From: Motilibacter aurantiacus
GTDB lineage: Bacteria > Actinomycetota > Actinomycetes > Motilibacterales > Motilibacteraceae
Assembly (NCBI RefSeq): GCF_011250645.1
Contig: NZ_JAANNO010000002.1
Span: 423,906-487,905, forward strand
DNA length: 64,000 nucleotides
Reading direction: 5' to 3'
Shown: positions 34,912 through 45,237 of the stretch, piece by piece
Layout: each line of letters opens with the position of its first letter
Position numbering within the stretch: position 1 is the first letter of the stretch
The notes under the pieces: model-generated
The model's database searches: none
Seen by the model: only the letters and a program-made list of their open reading frames with translations
What the model was told of the DNA's origin: nothing
Position numbers and translations under genes: made by a program

Positions 34912-36216
34912 GTGACCGACGTGCCCGCCGGAACCAGCCAGCCGCCCGCAGCCGCGACCCCGTGGCCGGCCCCGACAGGGACCGGTCCCGTGGACGCGAC
35001 CGTCCGGCTGCCCGGCTCCAAGTCCGTGACGAACCGCGCGCTGATCCTGGCCGCGCTCGCCGACGGCCCTTCCGTCGTGGCGCGGCCGCTGGCCGCGCGC
35101 GACACCCGGCTGATGGCGGGGGCGCTCACGGCCCTCGGCTCCTCCGTCGACGCGACGGGCGAGGACTGGGCCGTGACGCCCGGCCCGCTGCGCGGCCCGG
35201 CCGCCGTCGATTGCGGGCTCGCGGGGACGGTCATGCGCTTCGTGCCGCCGCTCGCGGCGCTCGCCGACGGCACCGTGCGGTTCGACGGCGACGAGCGGGC
35301 GCGCGTACGCCCCATGGGCGGCGTCCTCGGGGCGCTCCGCGCGCTCGGCGTCGGGCTCGAGGACGCCGGGCGCGGGACGCTCCCCTTCACCCTGCACGGG
35401 CAGGGGCACGTCCGCGGCGGGGAGGTGACGATCGACGCGAGCGCCTCCAGCCAGTTCGTCAGCGGGCTGCTGCTGAGCGGCGCCCGCTACGACACCGGCC
35501 TCACCGTGCGGCACGCCGGTGACCCGGTGCCCTCGCTGCCCCACATCGAGATGACCGTCGACATGCTGCGCGCGGCCGGCGTCGCCGTCGACGACACCAC
35601 GACGGACGTGTGGCGGGTCGAGCCCGGGCCGGTCCGCGCCCGCGACGTCGTCGTCGAGCCGGACCTGTCGGGCGCCGCGCCCTTCCTCGCAGCCGCGCTG
35701 GTCACCGGCGGCCGGGTCGTGGTGCCGGACTGGCCCGAGCGCACGACGCAGGCCGGGGACGCGCTGCGCGGCCTGCTGACCGACATGGGCGCGTCGGTGC
35801 AGCTGCTGCCCGAGGGGCTGGAGGTCCGCGGCACGGGCCGCATCTTCGGCCTCGACGCCGACCTGCACGACGTGGGCGAGCTGACCCCGGTGCTCGTCGC
35901 CCTCGCCGCGCTCGCCGACGGGCCCTCGACGCTGCGCAACATCGGGCACCTGCGCGGTCACGAGACCGACCGGCTGGCCGCGCTGGCCAAGGAGGTCAAC
36001 GCGCTCGGCGGCGACGTCACCGAGACGCCGGACAGCCTGCACATCCGTCCACGCCCGCTGCACGGCGGGCTCTTCGGGACGTACGACGACCACCGCATCG
36101 CGCACGCGGCTTCCGTCCTCGGGCTGGCCGTCCCCGGGGTGCTCGTGGAGGACGTCACCACGACCACCAAGACGCTGCCGGACTTCGTGGGCCTCTGGGC
36201 CACGCTGCTCGGCTGA
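34912..36216 (+). CDS. aroA: 3-phosphoshikimate 1-carboxyvinyltransferase (EPSP synthase)
   Basis: Shikimate-pathway enzyme condensing shikimate-3-phosphate with phosphoenolpyruvate. The 434 residues show the two inside-out alpha/beta domains: [20 protein letters not shown] near the N-terminus (Lys for substrate binding), [32 protein letters not shown], the catalytic [10 protein letters not shown], and C-terminal [15 protein letters not shown]. The PEP-binding LAGTVMRF reads Ala where class I sensitive enzymes have the glycine of the NAGTAMRP type; I draw no inhibitor-resistance conclusion. Start GTG 34912. aroA and rsgA are 12 bp apart, a pairing common in actinobacteria near sigR. Confidence 0.97.
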   Translation: MTDVPAGTSQPPAAATPWPAPTGTGPVDATVRLPGSKSVTNRALILAALADGPSVVARPLAARDTRLMAGALTALGSSVDATGEDWAVTPGPLRGPAAVDCGLAGTVMRFVPPLAALADGTVRFDGDERARVRPMGGVLGALRALGVGLEDAGRGTLPFTLHGQGHVRGGEVTIDASASSQFVSGLLLSGARYDTGLTVRHAGDPVPSLPHIEMTVDMLRAAGVAVDDTTTDVWRVEPGPVRARDVVVEPDLSGAAPFLAAALVTGGRVVVPDWPERTTQAGDALRGLLTDMGASVQLLPEGLEVRGTGRIFGLDADLHDVGELTPVLVALAALADGPSTLRNIGHLRGHETDRLAALAKEVNALGGDVTETPDSLHIRPRPLHGGLFGTYDDHRIAHAASVLGLAVPGVLVEDVTTTTKTLPDFVGLWATLLG

Positions 36217-36228
36217 GGCGTCGCCCCG

Positions 36229-37284
36229 ATGCCCGGACAGCGCCGCCGCCGCGAGCTCGACGAGGACGACATCCGCGTACGCCCGGGCCGGGGCAAGTCC
36301 CGGCCGCGCACGAAGGACCGGCCCGAGCACGCCGGCGCGACCGAGGGGCGGGTGGTGGCGGTCGACCGGGGCCGCTACACGTGCGTCGTCGACGAGGAGA
36401 GCGAGCCACGCGAGCTGACCGCGATGAAGGCGCGCGAGCTCGGCCGCAAGGGCGTCGTGGTCGGCGACCGGGTCGCGCTCGTGGGCGACCTGTCCGGCGG
36501 GGCCGACGCGCTCGCGCGCGTGGTGCGGGTCGAGCCGCGGTCCAACACGCTGCGCCGCACCGCCGACGACACGGACCCCGTCGAGCGGGTCCTCGTGGCC
36601 AACGCCGACCAGCTCGTCGTCGTCACCGCCACGGTCAACCCCGAGCCCCGCCCCCGGCTGCTCGACCGCTGCCTGGTTGCGGCGTACGACGCCGGGCTGG
36701 ACCCGCTGCTGTGCATCACGAAGACCGACCTGAAGCCGCCGGCCGAGCTGATCGAGGCGTACTCCGCCCTGGACGTCCCCTGGATCGCGAGCCGTCCGGG
36801 CGACGGGCTGGCCGAGCTGCGGTCCCGCCTGCGCGGCCGGACGAGCGTGCTCGTCGGGCACTCCGGGGTCGGCAAGTCGACGCTGGTCAACGCCCTCGTG
36901 CCCGGCGCGAGGCGCGCAGTCGGACACGTGAATGCCGTTACCGGAAGGGGACGTCACACGTCGTCGTCCGCCATCGCGCTGCGGCTCCCGGACGGGTCCG
37001 GCTGGGTGATCGACACACCGGGTGTGCGCAGTTTCGGCCTCGCGCACGTCGACCCCTCGCGCGTCGTCGGCGCCTTCCCCGACCTCGCCGCCGGCATGGA
37101 GGAGTGCCCGCGCGGGTGCACCCACGACGAGCCCGAGTGCGCGCTCGACGAGTGGGTGGGGAGCGGCTCGGCGGGGCCGGCGGGGCCAGCCAGGCTGGAA
37201 TCGCTGCGGCGGCTGCTGCGGGCACGGTCGGGGGCCGTCGACGACGTGCCGGAGACGGACGACCTGCCGCAGGCCGAGGACTGA
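36229..37284 (+). CDS. rsgA: Ribosome small-subunit assembly GTPase RsgA
   Basis: The 351-residue circularly permuted GTPase acts late in 30S maturation. After an OB-fold (about 40-95) the GTPase motifs come in permuted order: G4 CITKTDLKP, G5 IASRPGDG, then G1 GHSGVGKSTLVNAL, G2 region GRGRHTSSSA and G3 DTPGVRSFG. The C-terminal zinc-binding domain has C-x4-C-x-H-x(5-6)-C (EECPRGCTHDEPECAL). Start ATG 36229, 12 bases after aroA. It converges on the SpoIIE-type gene, 8 bp between stops. Confidence 0.96.
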   Translation: MPGQRRRRELDEDDIRVRPGRGKSRPRTKDRPEHAGATEGRVVAVDRGRYTCVVDEESEPRELTAMKARELGRKGVVVGDRVALVGDLSGGADALARVVRVEPRSNTLRRTADDTDPVERVLVANADQLVVVTATVNPEPRPRLLDRCLVAAYDAGLDPLLCITKTDLKPPAELIEAYSALDVPWIASRPGDGLAELRSRLRGRTSVLVGHSGVGKSTLVNALVPGARRAVGHVNAVTGRGRHTSSSAIALRLPDGSGWVIDTPGVRSFGLAHVDPSRVVGAFPDLAAGMEECPRGCTHDEPECALDEWVGSGSAGPAGPARLESLRRLLRARSGAVDDVPETDDLPQAED

Positions 37285-37291
37285 GCCAGGC

Positions 37292-40200
37292 TCAGGCCCC
37301 CGGCATGGGCTCCGGCGGCAGGTCGACCTCGAACCAGATCCGCTTGCCGACGGGCAGCCGGTCCACGCCCCAGCGGCTGGCCAGCAGCTCGACGAGCCGG
37401 AGGCCGCGCCCGCCCTCGGACACCGCGTCGAGGGCGTCGGCGGAGTCCTGGGACTGCCCCCGCGGCGCGGGCAGCCGCGGGCTCTCGTCGGTCACCGCCA
37501 CCCGCACGTGCTCCGTCGTCGCGCTCAGCTCCAGCAGGAGCGGGGAGTGGGCGTGCACGACCGCGTTGGTGACCAGCTCGTCGGTGAGCAGCACGACTGC
37601 GTCGACGGCCTCGAAGCCCCCGGGGCCGCCGGCGTCCTCGGATCCGCCGTGCCCCCACTCGGTGAGCGCGGTGAGCACGCGCCCGCGGGCAGTGCGCGCG
37701 GCGTGCAGGCTGGGTGAGAGCTCGACCTCGAGCGCGCGCCGCTGCCCCGGCGTGCCGGGCTGCTCGCCCGCCGCCCGCACGGCGAGCACCGCGACGTCGT
37801 CCTGCCCGGCCGGCGCGCTCAGCCGCTGAGCGGCCTCGAGGGCCAGGTCGAGCAGCTCGCGCGGGCCCCGGTCGGCCTGCCCGTCCAGGGCGTCGCGCAG
37901 GGCCGCCATCCCCTCGTCCGCGACGACGTCATGGCGCTCGACCAGCCCGTCGGTGTAGAGCAGCACCGTCGCGTCGGGCCGCAGCGCGACCACGTGCTCG
38001 CGGTACGGCTCGTCCTGTGCCGACAGGCCGGGCCCGACGCCCAGCGGCAGGCCCGGGTCCAGGTCGAGGAAGCGGGCCGGACGCCCCGGCTCGAGCACCA
38101 GCGGCGGCAGGTGCCCGGCGGACGCGACCGAGAGCCAGCGGGTGCGCGGGTCGTAGACCGCGTAGACGCAGGTGGTGAGGCGCAGCTCGTCGAAGGCCTG
38201 CACGACCAGGTCCAGGCGGCGCAGCACCTCGGCCGGGTTGTGGCCCTCCAGCGCGTAGCCGCGCAGCGCCGCGCGCACCTGGCCCATGACGGCGGCGGCG
38301 GCCACGCCGCGGCCCATCGTGTCGCCGACCGCGATGCCGACCCGGCCGCCGGGCAGCTCGAACGCGTCGAACCAGTCGCCGCCGACCTCGGTGCCGTCGG
38401 CCCCGGGCACGTAGTGCGCGACGAACTCCAGCCCCTCGACCGCGGGCAGCGTCTGCGGCAGCAGGGAGCGCTGCAGGGTCACCGCCGCCTCCCGCTGGGC
38501 GGAGTAGAGCGTGGCGTTGTCGACGGCGAGCGCCGCCCGGCGGGCCAGGTCCTCGGCGAACACCAGCTCCTCCGGGCCGTACGCCCGGCCGCCCCGGGCG
38601 AGGGTCAGCGCGCCGAACGCCCGGCCGCGTGCGGACAGCGGGACGACGAGCGTGCTCGGGCGCGCGCCGAGCGCGGGCGGCAGCGGGCCAGGCCCGCCCG
38701 CAGGCGTCACCGGCCCGCCCTCGAGCCGCTGCGACCGGCCGGTCGCGACGACCGCGCCGGCACCCTCGGGCTCGCCCACGGCCACGGGGAACTGGTCGAA
38801 GAAGAGGCGCAGGTCGGCGGCGACGACCGGGTCCTGCGCGGCCACGGCCGTGGCCCGCAGCGCCGGCCCCTGGCCCTCGACCAGGTGCACGACCGCCCAG
38901 TCGGCCAGCTGCGGCACGACCAGCGCGGCCAGCTCCTCGAGCACCTCCTCGCGCTCGAGGCTGCCGGACAGCCGGTCGGCCGCGTCGAGGAGCAGGGTCT
39001 GGCGGGCCGCGCGCTCGGCCAGCTCGTCGTAGAGCCGGGCGCGAGCCACGGCCGAGGCGCACTGGGCGGCGACAGCGTCGAGGAACGCCCGCTCCTCGTC
39101 CGAGCGCTCCCGGACGCCCGGCCACGTCAGGGCGATCGCCCCGACGGGCCCGGCGGGGCTGGGCAGCGGCAGCAGCGCCCAGGTCGAACCGCCGGCCCCC
39201 AGTGCCTCGGCGAGCGGGTCGCCGGGCGCGGCGAAGCGCGCAGTCCCGCCGCGCACGATGGCGGCCAGAGCGTCGGCCAGAGCGCCCGGCATCCGCGCCT
39301 CGGGCACCGCGCTGCGCTCCCCCGCCAGCACCAGCGCGCAGCGCTCGGCGGCCAGCAGGGAGCGCGCCGGCCCGATGACGACGGCCCGGACGTCCGCGGT
39401 GGTGAGGGCCTGGGCGAGCGCCGCGGTGACCTGCTGCAGGATCTCGACCCGCCGGGTAGCGGCGGCTGCGAGACCGGAGAGGTCCCGATGCGCCCGCTCG
39501 GCCAGCACCAGGTCGGTGATGTCGCTGCAGCCGCCCACCCAGCCGGCCACCGGGCGCTCCTCGCCCTCCTCCCCCACGACCGGCACGCCGCGCGCGCGCA
39601 GCCAGCGCTCGCGCCCGTCGCGGCCGGTGACGCGGTACGTCGCCTCGTAGCGCTCCCCGCCGGCGACCGCCCGCTCGACCGCCGCGACGACGGCCTCCCG
39701 GTCCTCCGGGTGCACGGCGTCGAGCCAGCCGAGGCCGAGGTCCTGCCCCGGCTCCTGGCCGGTGAGCGCGCGCCAGGACGGCTGATCGCCCACGATGCGG
39801 AACCCCGCGTCGACCGTCCACACCGCGTCGCTGGTGGCAGCGACCAGGGCGCGGTAGCGCTCCTCGCTCACGGCGAGCGCCTCGGCGTCCTCGCGCGACT
39901 CGATCGCGACCGCGAGCAGCTGGGCCAGCTGGGCGGCCACCGCCTCGTCGGCGGGGGTGAACGCGCCCGGCTTGTCCGACAGCTGCAGCACGCCGAGGTT
40001 GCGCCGGTCGCGCGCCACCAGCGGAACGGCGAGCAGCCCACGGACGGGCGGCTCCTCCCTCGATCCGCCGTCCCCGGCCGCGCCGCTCCAGGCCGGGTGC
40101 GCCCGCAGCTCCGCCTCGTCCAGGCGCAAGGGGGCGTTCGTGCGCACCACGACCTCGTGCAGGGCGCGCAGCGGCCCGGTCAGGCTCGCGGCAGCATCGT

Positions 40201-40408
40201 CCCCGCCCCCGGCCGCCGACGCGGCCAGCGGCTCCCCGCCCACCCCACCGGCCGGGACGAGCACGGCGTGCGCGGCACCGACGATCTCGCGGGCACGCTC
40301 GACGATGCGGCGCACCTGCTCGTCGGCCCCGGAGATCGAGCGCAGCTCGACCGCGGTCTTGGCCAGCACCCGCAGCTGCGCCGCCGGCGGCGGGCTCTGG
40401 TCAAGCAC
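37292..40408 (-). CDS. GAF-PAS-GAF-GAF-SpoIIE phosphatase-HATPase stress regulator
   Basis: 1038 residues with an N-terminal GAF (about 25-170), a PAS (about 180-300; [20 protein letters not shown]), a GAF (about 315-455), a third GAF (about 470-635), a PP2C/SpoIIE phosphatase (about 650-880; [53 protein letters not shown]) and a C-terminal RsbW-like ATPase (about 895-1035; [28 protein letters not shown]). Such proteins act in partner-switching control of sigma-B-like factors: dephosphorylating an anti-anti-sigma and perhaps binding a sigma factor. No RsbV-like or sigma gene is adjacent. GTG 40408 has GGAGG upstream; GTG 40417 is the alternative. It overlaps the HAD gene by 8 bp. Confidence 0.92.
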   Translation of the reverse strand: MLDQSPPPAAQLRVLAKTAVELRSISGADEQVRRIVERAREIVGAAHAVLVPAGGVGGEPLAASAAGGGDDAAASLTGPLRALHEVVVRTNAPLRLDEAELRAHPAWSGAAGDGGSREEPPVRGLLAVPLVARDRRNLGVLQLSDKPGAFTPADEAVAAQLAQLLAVAIESREDAEALAVSEERYRALVAATSDAVWTVDAGFRIVGDQPSWRALTGQEPGQDLGLGWLDAVHPEDREAVVAAVERAVAGGERYEATYRVTGRDGRERWLRARGVPVVGEEGEERPVAGWVGGCSDITDLVLAERAHRDLSGLAAAATRRVEILQQVTAALAQALTTADVRAVVIGPARSLLAAERCALVLAGERSAVPEARMPGALADALAAIVRGGTARFAAPGDPLAEALGAGGSTWALLPLPSPAGPVGAIALTWPGVRERSDEERAFLDAVAAQCASAVARARLYDELAERAARQTLLLDAADRLSGSLEREEVLEELAALVVPQLADWAVVHLVEGQGPALRATAVAAQDPVVAADLRLFFDQFPVAVGEPEGAGAVVATGRSQRLEGGPVTPAGGPGPLPPALGARPSTLVVPLSARGRAFGALTLARGGRAYGPEELVFAEDLARRAALAVDNATLYSAQREAAVTLQRSLLPQTLPAVEGLEFVAHYVPGADGTEVGGDWFDAFELPGGRVGIAVGDTMGRGVAAAAVMGQVRAALRGYALEGHNPAEVLRRLDLVVQAFDELRLTTCVYAVYDPRTRWLSVASAGHLPPLVLEPGRPARFLDLDPGLPLGVGPGLSAQDEPYREHVVALRPDATVLLYTDGLVERHDVVADEGMAALRDALDGQADRGPRELLDLALEAAQRLSAPAGQDDVAVLAVRAAGEQPGTPGQRRALEVELSPSLHAARTARGRVLTALTEWGHGGSEDAGGPGGFEAVDAVVLLTDELVTNAVVHAHSPLLLELSATTEHVRVAVTDESPRLPAPRGQSQDSADALDAVSEGGRGLRLVELLASRWGVDRLPVGKRIWFEVDLPPEPMPGA

Positions 40409-41132
40409 CCGGGCCACCTCCGCTGCGTACGCCGACCTCGTGCAGGTGCAGGAGCATCTCGGCCGGGTCCGCGTAGACGCGAAAGGCCCCGGACCGCTCC
40501 AGCTCCTCCCGACCGTAGCCGCCGGAGAGCACCCCCACGCCCAGCGCTCCCGCCCGCCGGGCGGCGAGCAGGTCCCAGACGCTGTCGCCGACGACGAAGG
40601 TCGTGGACGGAGCCACCCCGAGGGCGGCCGCCGCGGCGAGGAACAGGTCCGGGTCCGGCTTGGCCCGGCGGACGCGGTCGCGGGTGACGACCGGCACCTG
40701 CGGCGGCACGCCGAGGGCGTCGAGGCCGGGGCGGGCGGTGGCCTCGCGCCCGCTCGTCGCGATCGCCCACGCGACCCCGCGCTCGGTGAGCTCGGCCAGC
40801 AGCTCGCGGGCGCCGGGCAGCGGGCGGACCGTCCCGTGCAGCTGCGCGAAGGCCTGCGCGTGCGACTGCTGCAGCTGCTCGATCTCCTCGCCGGACAGCC
40901 GCACCCCGGTCTCGGCCAGCAGCGCGTGCACGAACAGCCCACCGCTCATGCCGATCCGGCGGTGCAGCCGCCACACCGCGACGTCGATCCCCACCGACGC
41001 GAGCGCCTGCCGCCAGGCGACGACGTGCTGGTAGACGCTGTCGATGAGCGTGCCGTCGAGGTCGAACAGGAACGCCGGCGGCGCCGGCTCGACATCGAAC
41101 GTCCGCTGCGGCGCACCCGGCTCACTGCTCAC
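40401..41132 (-). CDS. HAD-superfamily phosphatase (beta-phosphoglucomutase/PGPase-like)
   Basis: The 243-residue haloacid dehalogenase hydrolase: motif [14 protein letters not shown] (two catalytic Asp), a helical cap (about 45-110), motif [17 protein letters not shown], motif III lysine region [11 protein letters not shown] and motif [20 protein letters not shown]. This is subfamily IA with a helical cap, so sugar phosphates or phosphoglycolate are likely substrates; which one is unknown. Its stop overlaps the SpoIIE-type gene start, so the two are translationally coupled even though their roles are not obviously related. ATG 41132. Confidence 0.88.
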   Translation of the reverse strand: MSSEPGAPQRTFDVEPAPPAFLFDLDGTLIDSVYQHVVAWRQALASVGIDVAVWRLHRRIGMSGGLFVHALLAETGVRLSGEEIEQLQQSHAQAFAQLHGTVRPLPGARELLAELTERGVAWAIATSGREATARPGLDALGVPPQVPVVTRDRVRRAKPDPDLFLAAAAALGVAPSTTFVVGDSVWDLLAARRAGALGVGVLSGGYGREELERSGAFRVYADPAEMLLHLHEVGVRSGGGPGA

Positions 41133-41156
41133 GAACGGCCCTCCCGGTCCCGGCCC

Positions 41157-41561
41157 TCACCCGTTGGCCCGCTCGACGTCGAGCTGCCGCTCGCTCGACG
41201 CCAGCCGTCCCTCGACGCGCTCGTGCGTCCTCGTCAGCGAGCGCGTGGCGGCCGCGTGCTCGGCCGCCCGCGACGCCGGGTGGCGCAGCCAGGCCGAGGT
41301 GACCGCGTGCGCCTGGGCGAGCTCGCCCACGGACAGCAGTATCTCGGCGGCCCGCGAGTACGTCCACGGGGTGTCGACGCGCCCCGCGACGCTGTGCAGC
41401 AGGTGCGCGAGCTCGCGCTGGTCGCCGCGCGGGACGCTGCGGGCCAGCCCGGTGCCGTCGAGGACCCAGCCGTCCAGGGTCTGCCGGGGAACGACCAGCG
41501 GAGCGGGCTCGACCGGGCCCGCGGCACGACGGCGTCCGAAGATGCGCCCGAGTGCAGCCAT
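41157..41561 (-). CDS. Small helical protein of unknown function
   Basis: A 134-residue protein I do not recognise. It starts [15 protein letters not shown], has a [20 protein letters not shown] stretch, and continues as helices ([33 protein letters not shown]) with a basic polar C-terminus. No signal peptide or membrane helix. ATG 41561 has a GGGAGGGG ribosome site. It lies 24 bp upstream of the HAD gene on the same strand, so it likely heads the unknown-HAD-SpoIIE operon. Confidence 0.65.
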   Translation of the reverse strand: MAALGRIFGRRRAAGPVEPAPLVVPRQTLDGWVLDGTGLARSVPRGDQRELAHLLHSVAGRVDTPWTYSRAAEILLSVGELAQAHAVTSAWLRHPASRAAEHAAATRSLTRTHERVEGRLASSERQLDVERANG

Positions 41562-41750
41562 GTCCCCTCCCCTGCCCCGCGAGCCCTGCTCGCCGCTGTC
41601 CGGCTCCGGCCGGCCCTGCTCGTCCCTGCTCGCCGGGCCCGGCTCGCGCCGAGCCGGCCCGAGCCAGTCGTGCGCCCATGGTTCCGGCCGAGCGAAGTAT
41701 GCGCCAGCCCGCGCCCGGTGGGCGGCAGCACGGTCGATAGCGTCCCATCC

Positions 41751-42596
41751 GTGTCCTCCTCCGTGACGCCGCCCGGCGGCGCTCCCGCCCCCTCTGTGCC
41801 CGCGCCGTCGCCCTGGCTCGCCGGCGCGTACGCCGACGACCTCGCGCTCGCGCTGCGGCTGGCCGTCGCGGCCGACACGATGACGCTCGCCCGCTTCCGC
41901 GCGCTGGACCTGCAGGTCGAGGCCAAGCCGGACGCGACCCCGGTCACGGACGCCGACCGCGCCGTGGAGGAGCAGGTGCGCAGAACGCTGGCCGCCGAGC
42001 GCCCGCATGACGCGGTCCACGGCGAGGAGCTGCCCGACACCGGCCAGGGCCCGCGCCGGTGGGTGGTCGACCCGATCGACGGCACGAAGAACTTCGTCCG
42101 CGGCGTGCCGGCGTGGGCGACGCTCATCGCCCTGCTGGACGCCGACGCGGTCGTCGCATCGGTCGTCTCGGCCCCCGCCCTCGGCCGCCGCTGGTGGGCG
42201 GCCGCGGGCGCCGGGGCGTGGGCGCAGGACGGGCAGGGCGCGCCGCGCCGGCTCGCGGTGTCCGCGGTGGCCCGGCTGTCCGACGCGTCGGTGTCGTACT
42301 CCTCGCTCGACGCCTGGGGGCGGCGCCGCCAGGCGTTCCTCGGGCTGCTCGACACCGCCTGGCGCACCCGGGCGTTCGGCGACTTCTGGTCCTACTGCCT
42401 GGTCGCGGAGGGCGCGGTCGACGTCGCTGCCGAGCCCGAGGTGGCGCTGCACGACCTCGCCGCCCTCGACCTGCTCGTCCGGGAGGCGGGCGGCCGGTTC
42501 ACCGACCTCACCGGGCAGCCCGGCCCCGCGGGGGGCAGCGCGCTGGCCACCAACGGCCTGCTCCACGACGACGCGCTGGCCGCCCTCCGCCCCTGA
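41751..42596 (+). CDS. hisN: Histidinol-phosphatase (inositol-monophosphatase fold)
   Basis: Dephosphorylates histidinol phosphate in histidine synthesis. The 281 residues (281-codon frame from GTG 41751 plus stop) have the IMPase metal motifs: VHGEELPD (Glu), [15 protein letters not shown] (DPxDGT) and the late [19 protein letters not shown] (WDxAA-like, here HDLAA). HisN of this type replaces the PHP-type HisJ in actinobacteria and typically sits next to rsgA and aroA; here a three-gene minus-strand unit separates it. Inositol-monophosphatase activity cannot be excluded. Convergent with lepB. Confidence 0.9.
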   Translation: MSSSVTPPGGAPAPSVPAPSPWLAGAYADDLALALRLAVAADTMTLARFRALDLQVEAKPDATPVTDADRAVEEQVRRTLAAERPHDAVHGEELPDTGQGPRRWVVDPIDGTKNFVRGVPAWATLIALLDADAVVASVVSAPALGRRWWAAAGAGAWAQDGQGAPRRLAVSAVARLSDASVSYSSLDAWGRRRQAFLGLLDTAWRTRAFGDFWSYCLVAEGAVDVAAEPEVALHDLAALDLLVREAGGRFTDLTGQPGPAGGSALATNGLLHDDALAALRP

Positions 42597-42651
42597 GCCG
42601 AGCCGCCCTCCGCAGAAGCGGGCATCGGGCGATGCGCCGGTCGGACGAGGC

Positions 42652-43602
42652 TCAGTGCAGCAGGCCGAGCCGGCCGAGCGGCCAGACCCGGACGAAGGCC
42701 CGCCCGACCACGTTGTCCACGGGGATCGGGCCGACGTAGCGCGAGTCCTGCGAGTCCCCGCGGTGGTCCCCCATGACCCAGAGCTGCCCCTCGGGCACCG
42801 TCAGCGGCCCGAACGCCAGGTGGTTGTCCTGGTAGACGTACGGCTCGTCCAGCGGCTCGCCGTTGACGACGACCCGCCCCTCCACGTCGCAGCAGCGGAC
42901 CTCGTCGCCGCCGACCCCGATCACCCGCTTGATCACGTCGCGTTCGGACGAGACCTCGGCGTACCTCGTCCCCTCGGTGCCGAAGACGACGATGTCCCCG
43001 CGCTCCGGGTCGCCGAGCCGGGCGCCGAGCTTCCACACGAGCACGCGGTCGTTTCCGGAGCAGCCCTCGCAGCCGTGCAGGGTCCGCTCCATGCTGCCGG
43101 AGGGGATGTAGAACGCCTCGACCAGGAACCCCTTGATGAGCACCGCGCCGAGGACGGCCGCCAGCACGAGGAAGACGGTCTCGCGGACGGCCAGCGCCCG
43201 GCGCCGCCGGGCCACCCGTCGGGCGCGTGCCCGGCGGCCCCGGGGCCCCAGCGGCGAGCGGGCCGGGGCGGCCGGCCCAGGCGTGGTCGGCTCCGTGACG
43301 GGAGGCTCCGTGACGGGAGGCTCCTTGACGCGTGCCTCAGTGACGGGAGGCTCACCCACGGGCGGCTCGACCGGGGCCGGAGGAGCGACGGGCTCCGGCC
43401 GGGCACGCCGCGGGACGTACGTCGGCGCCGCGGCGGCCGCCTCGTCGGCGCGCGGCGCCCGGTCGCCACGCGGCCAGACAGCACGCGCAGCGGCAACAGG
43501 CCCGTCGACCGCGGGCGCGGCGACGTCGGGCTCGTCGACCACCGGCTCCGGGCGGCGGTGCCTGCCCCCACTCACGCGGCCTCCCCGTCCGTCCGTGCCC
43601 AC
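42652..43602 (-). CDS. lepB: Signal peptidase I with long Pro-rich N-terminus
   Basis: Cleaves Sec/Tat signal peptides at the outer face of the membrane. The 316 residues have an unusual N-terminal 135-residue disordered part rich in Pro/Glu/Arg (including pentapeptide repeats), one TM helix (TVFLVLAAVLGAVLIKGFLV), the catalytic Ser in EAFYIPSGSMERTL, the general base Lys in RDVIKRVIGVGGDEV, and the box E MGDHRGDSQDSRYVG. The catalytic domain has the usual size. ATG 43602. A gene for the 24136 S26 protease encodes a different small family member. It is convergent with hisN. Confidence 0.94.
   Translation of the reverse strand: MGTDGRGGRVSGGRHRRPEPVVDEPDVAAPAVDGPVAAARAVWPRGDRAPRADEAAAAAPTYVPRRARPEPVAPPAPVEPPVGEPPVTEARVKEPPVTEPPVTEPTTPGPAAPARSPLGPRGRRARARRVARRRRALAVRETVFLVLAAVLGAVLIKGFLVEAFYIPSGSMERTLHGCEGCSGNDRVLVWKLGARLGDPERGDIVVFGTEGTRYAEVSSERDVIKRVIGVGGDEVRCCDVEGRVVVNGEPLDEPYVYQDNHLAFGPLTVPEGQLWVMGDHRGDSQDSRYVGPIPVDNVVGRAFVRVWPLGRLGLLH
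43289..43378. repeat. 15-bp tandem repeat inside lepB
   Basis: Six imperfect copies of GGCTCCGTGACGGGA on the + strand (43289-43378); the first two are identical, the rest drift. They encode the pentapeptide pattern (V/P)(T/K/G)E(P/A)(P/R) in the cytoplasmic extension of signal peptidase. Such arrays change length by slippage. Confidence 0.85.
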
Positions 43603-43686
43603 GATCGAGGGGACGACGACGCGCGGCCCCCCCGGCGTTCCCGGCCGCGCGCCGCTCGTCGGGCCGGAGCCTCCCGCGACGATCTC

Positions 43687-44502
43687 CTAGCCGCGGCTCG
43701 CGGCGAGCAGCGCCGCCCCGGCGATGCCCGCGTTGTTGCGCAGCTCGGCCGGGATGACCGGCGTCTGCAGCGTGAGCAGCGGGAGGAACTTCTCGGACTT
43801 CTTGCTGACGCCGCCGCCGAGGACGAACAGCGACGGCGAGAACAGCATCTCGACGTGCGTGAGGTAGCGGTCGAGGCGTCCCGCCCACTCCTTCCAGGAC
43901 AGGTCGTCGCGCTCGCGGGCGGCGTCCGAGGCGCGCTTCTCCGCGTCGTGCCCGTCGAGCTCGAGGTGGCCGAGCTCGGTGTTCGGCACGAGGACGCCGT
44001 CCACGACGAGGGCGCTCCCGATGCCGGTGCCCAGCGTCAGCATGATGACGACCCCGCCGCGGCCCTTCGCGGCGCCGTACGCGACCTCCGCGATACCCGC
44101 GGCGTCGGCGTCGTTGACGGCGGCCACCGAGCTCGAGCCGGTCGCCTCGCGCAGCAGTGCCTCGACGTCGGTCCCGATCCACGACTTGTCGATGTTGGCC
44201 GCGCTGCGGGCCACACCGGAGGTGACGACCGCCGGCACGGTGCAGCCGAGCGGGCCGGTCCAGTCGAAGTGTGCGCACACCTGCGCCACGGCCTCGGCCA
44301 CCGCCTCCGGCGTGGCTGGCTGCGGGGTCGGGATCCGGTAGCGCTCGTCGAGCAGCTCCCCCGTGGCGAGGTCGACGGGGGCGCCCTTGACGCCGCTGCC
44401 GCCGATGTCGACGCCGAAGCCGCGGCCCGTCGCGGGGGCGGCGCCGCGCCCCGCGGTTCCCGCGGTGGCAACGGATGTGGGAGGAGCGATCTCGTCGGCC
44501 AT
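43687..44502 (-). CDS. ppgK: Polyphosphate glucokinase
   Basis: Phosphorylates glucose using polyphosphate or ATP. The 271-residue ROK-family protein shows the phosphate-1 motif [20 protein letters not shown], the catalytic Asp region [17 protein letters not shown], the adenosine/polyP motif [27 protein letters not shown] and the [13 protein letters not shown] segment, which is characteristic of PPGK against ordinary ROK kinases. ATG 44502 (MADEIAPP) is chosen because the upstream 38 codons are not family-like. Glucose-6-phosphate it makes is interconverted by the pgm gene at 59417. Confidence 0.95.
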   Translation of the reverse strand: MADEIAPPTSVATAGTAGRGAAPATGRGFGVDIGGSGVKGAPVDLATGELLDERYRIPTPQPATPEAVAEAVAQVCAHFDWTGPLGCTVPAVVTSGVARSAANIDKSWIGTDVEALLREATGSSSVAAVNDADAAGIAEVAYGAAKGRGGVVIMLTLGTGIGSALVVDGVLVPNTELGHLELDGHDAEKRASDAARERDDLSWKEWAGRLDRYLTHVEMLFSPSLFVLGGGVSKKSEKFLPLLTLQTPVIPAELRNNAGIAGAALLAASRG

Positions 44503-44578
44503 GGCACATGCATACCCGACGACCCCGGGTCGCTCTCCTCCGGTCGGCTGCGCGTCGGCCGCAACCGGGGGCGGACGG

Positions 44579-45076
44579 CTACCGGCGCCGCAGGCGCCAC
44601 CCCAGGGCGGCCGTGGCAAGCGTCCCTGGCAGCACCGAGCCAGCGCTCGTGATGCCCTCGAACGCCGCTTCCCGCAGGTCTCCGGCGCGCACCTCCCCCG
44701 CCACCGCAGGGCCCGCGACGGCCACCGCCGCCGTCAGCGCGGCGCCGACGGTCAGGACGGCCGGCAATGGCCACGAATACGGCCGCTCGAGCCCCTGCCG
44801 ACGCCATCAGGCCGCCGCCCGGGCCAGCAGCACCAGCAGCCCGAGCGGGCCGCTGGCGTACTGCGCCCGGCGACAGCCCTCCAGCGGGCCCTACTCGCGC
44901 GCGAGCACGCCGAGGTGGGCCGTCCCCCAATGGCCGGCGTGGGTGAGCTCGTCCCACAGCACGTGCGTGGCGGCCCCTGCTGCGGGACAGCCGAGGACGC
45001 CCCCGGTTCGTCGCAGCGGGCGCAGCCGCCGGGCCAGGGGCAGCACCGCCGCGGCGTGGCTGAGCGTGAAGGGCAC
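44579..45076 (-). pseudogene. Decayed DUF4184 family membrane gene
   Basis: One frame keeps the start MPFTLSHAAAVLPLARRLRP, then loses most of the middle of the usual protein (a jump to AATHVLWDELTHAGHWGTAH, where the first TM-rich section should be), meets TAG at 44893-44891 and TGA at 44809-44807, and still continues with family-like text ([37 protein letters not shown]) to a stop at 44579. All pieces share one frame. DUF4184 proteins normally have about 240-270 residues; 166 codons remain. The loss is therefore an internal deletion plus two stop codons, a genuinely dead gene and not a sequencing slip. Confidence 0.8.
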
Positions 45077-45190
45077 GCGGGCAGGCTCCCGGAGGTCCCC
45101 GAAGGACGGGCGGAACCAGGAGGGCTCGCGCTTTGGGCGGGAAGGAGGCGTCCCCGCGCCAGCAGGAGCTGGGGCCTCGGGCGAGCGCAG

Positions 45191-45230
45191 GACGAGCGGC
45201 CCGACGCCAGGTGCCGTCGGGCCGCTCGTC
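45191..45230. terminator. Hairpin after the sugC-like gene
   Basis: 16-bp perfect stem: GACGAGCGGCCCGACG (45191-45206) with its complement (45215-45230), eight-base loop. It ends the lpqY-sugABC-type operon, whose last stop is at 45238. Confidence 0.88.
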
Positions 45231-45237
45231 GAGTGGC

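Noticed and set aside
37931..40687. A 918-residue plus-strand open frame
   Set aside because: Antisense to the SpoIIE-type gene, without domains or ribosome-binding site.
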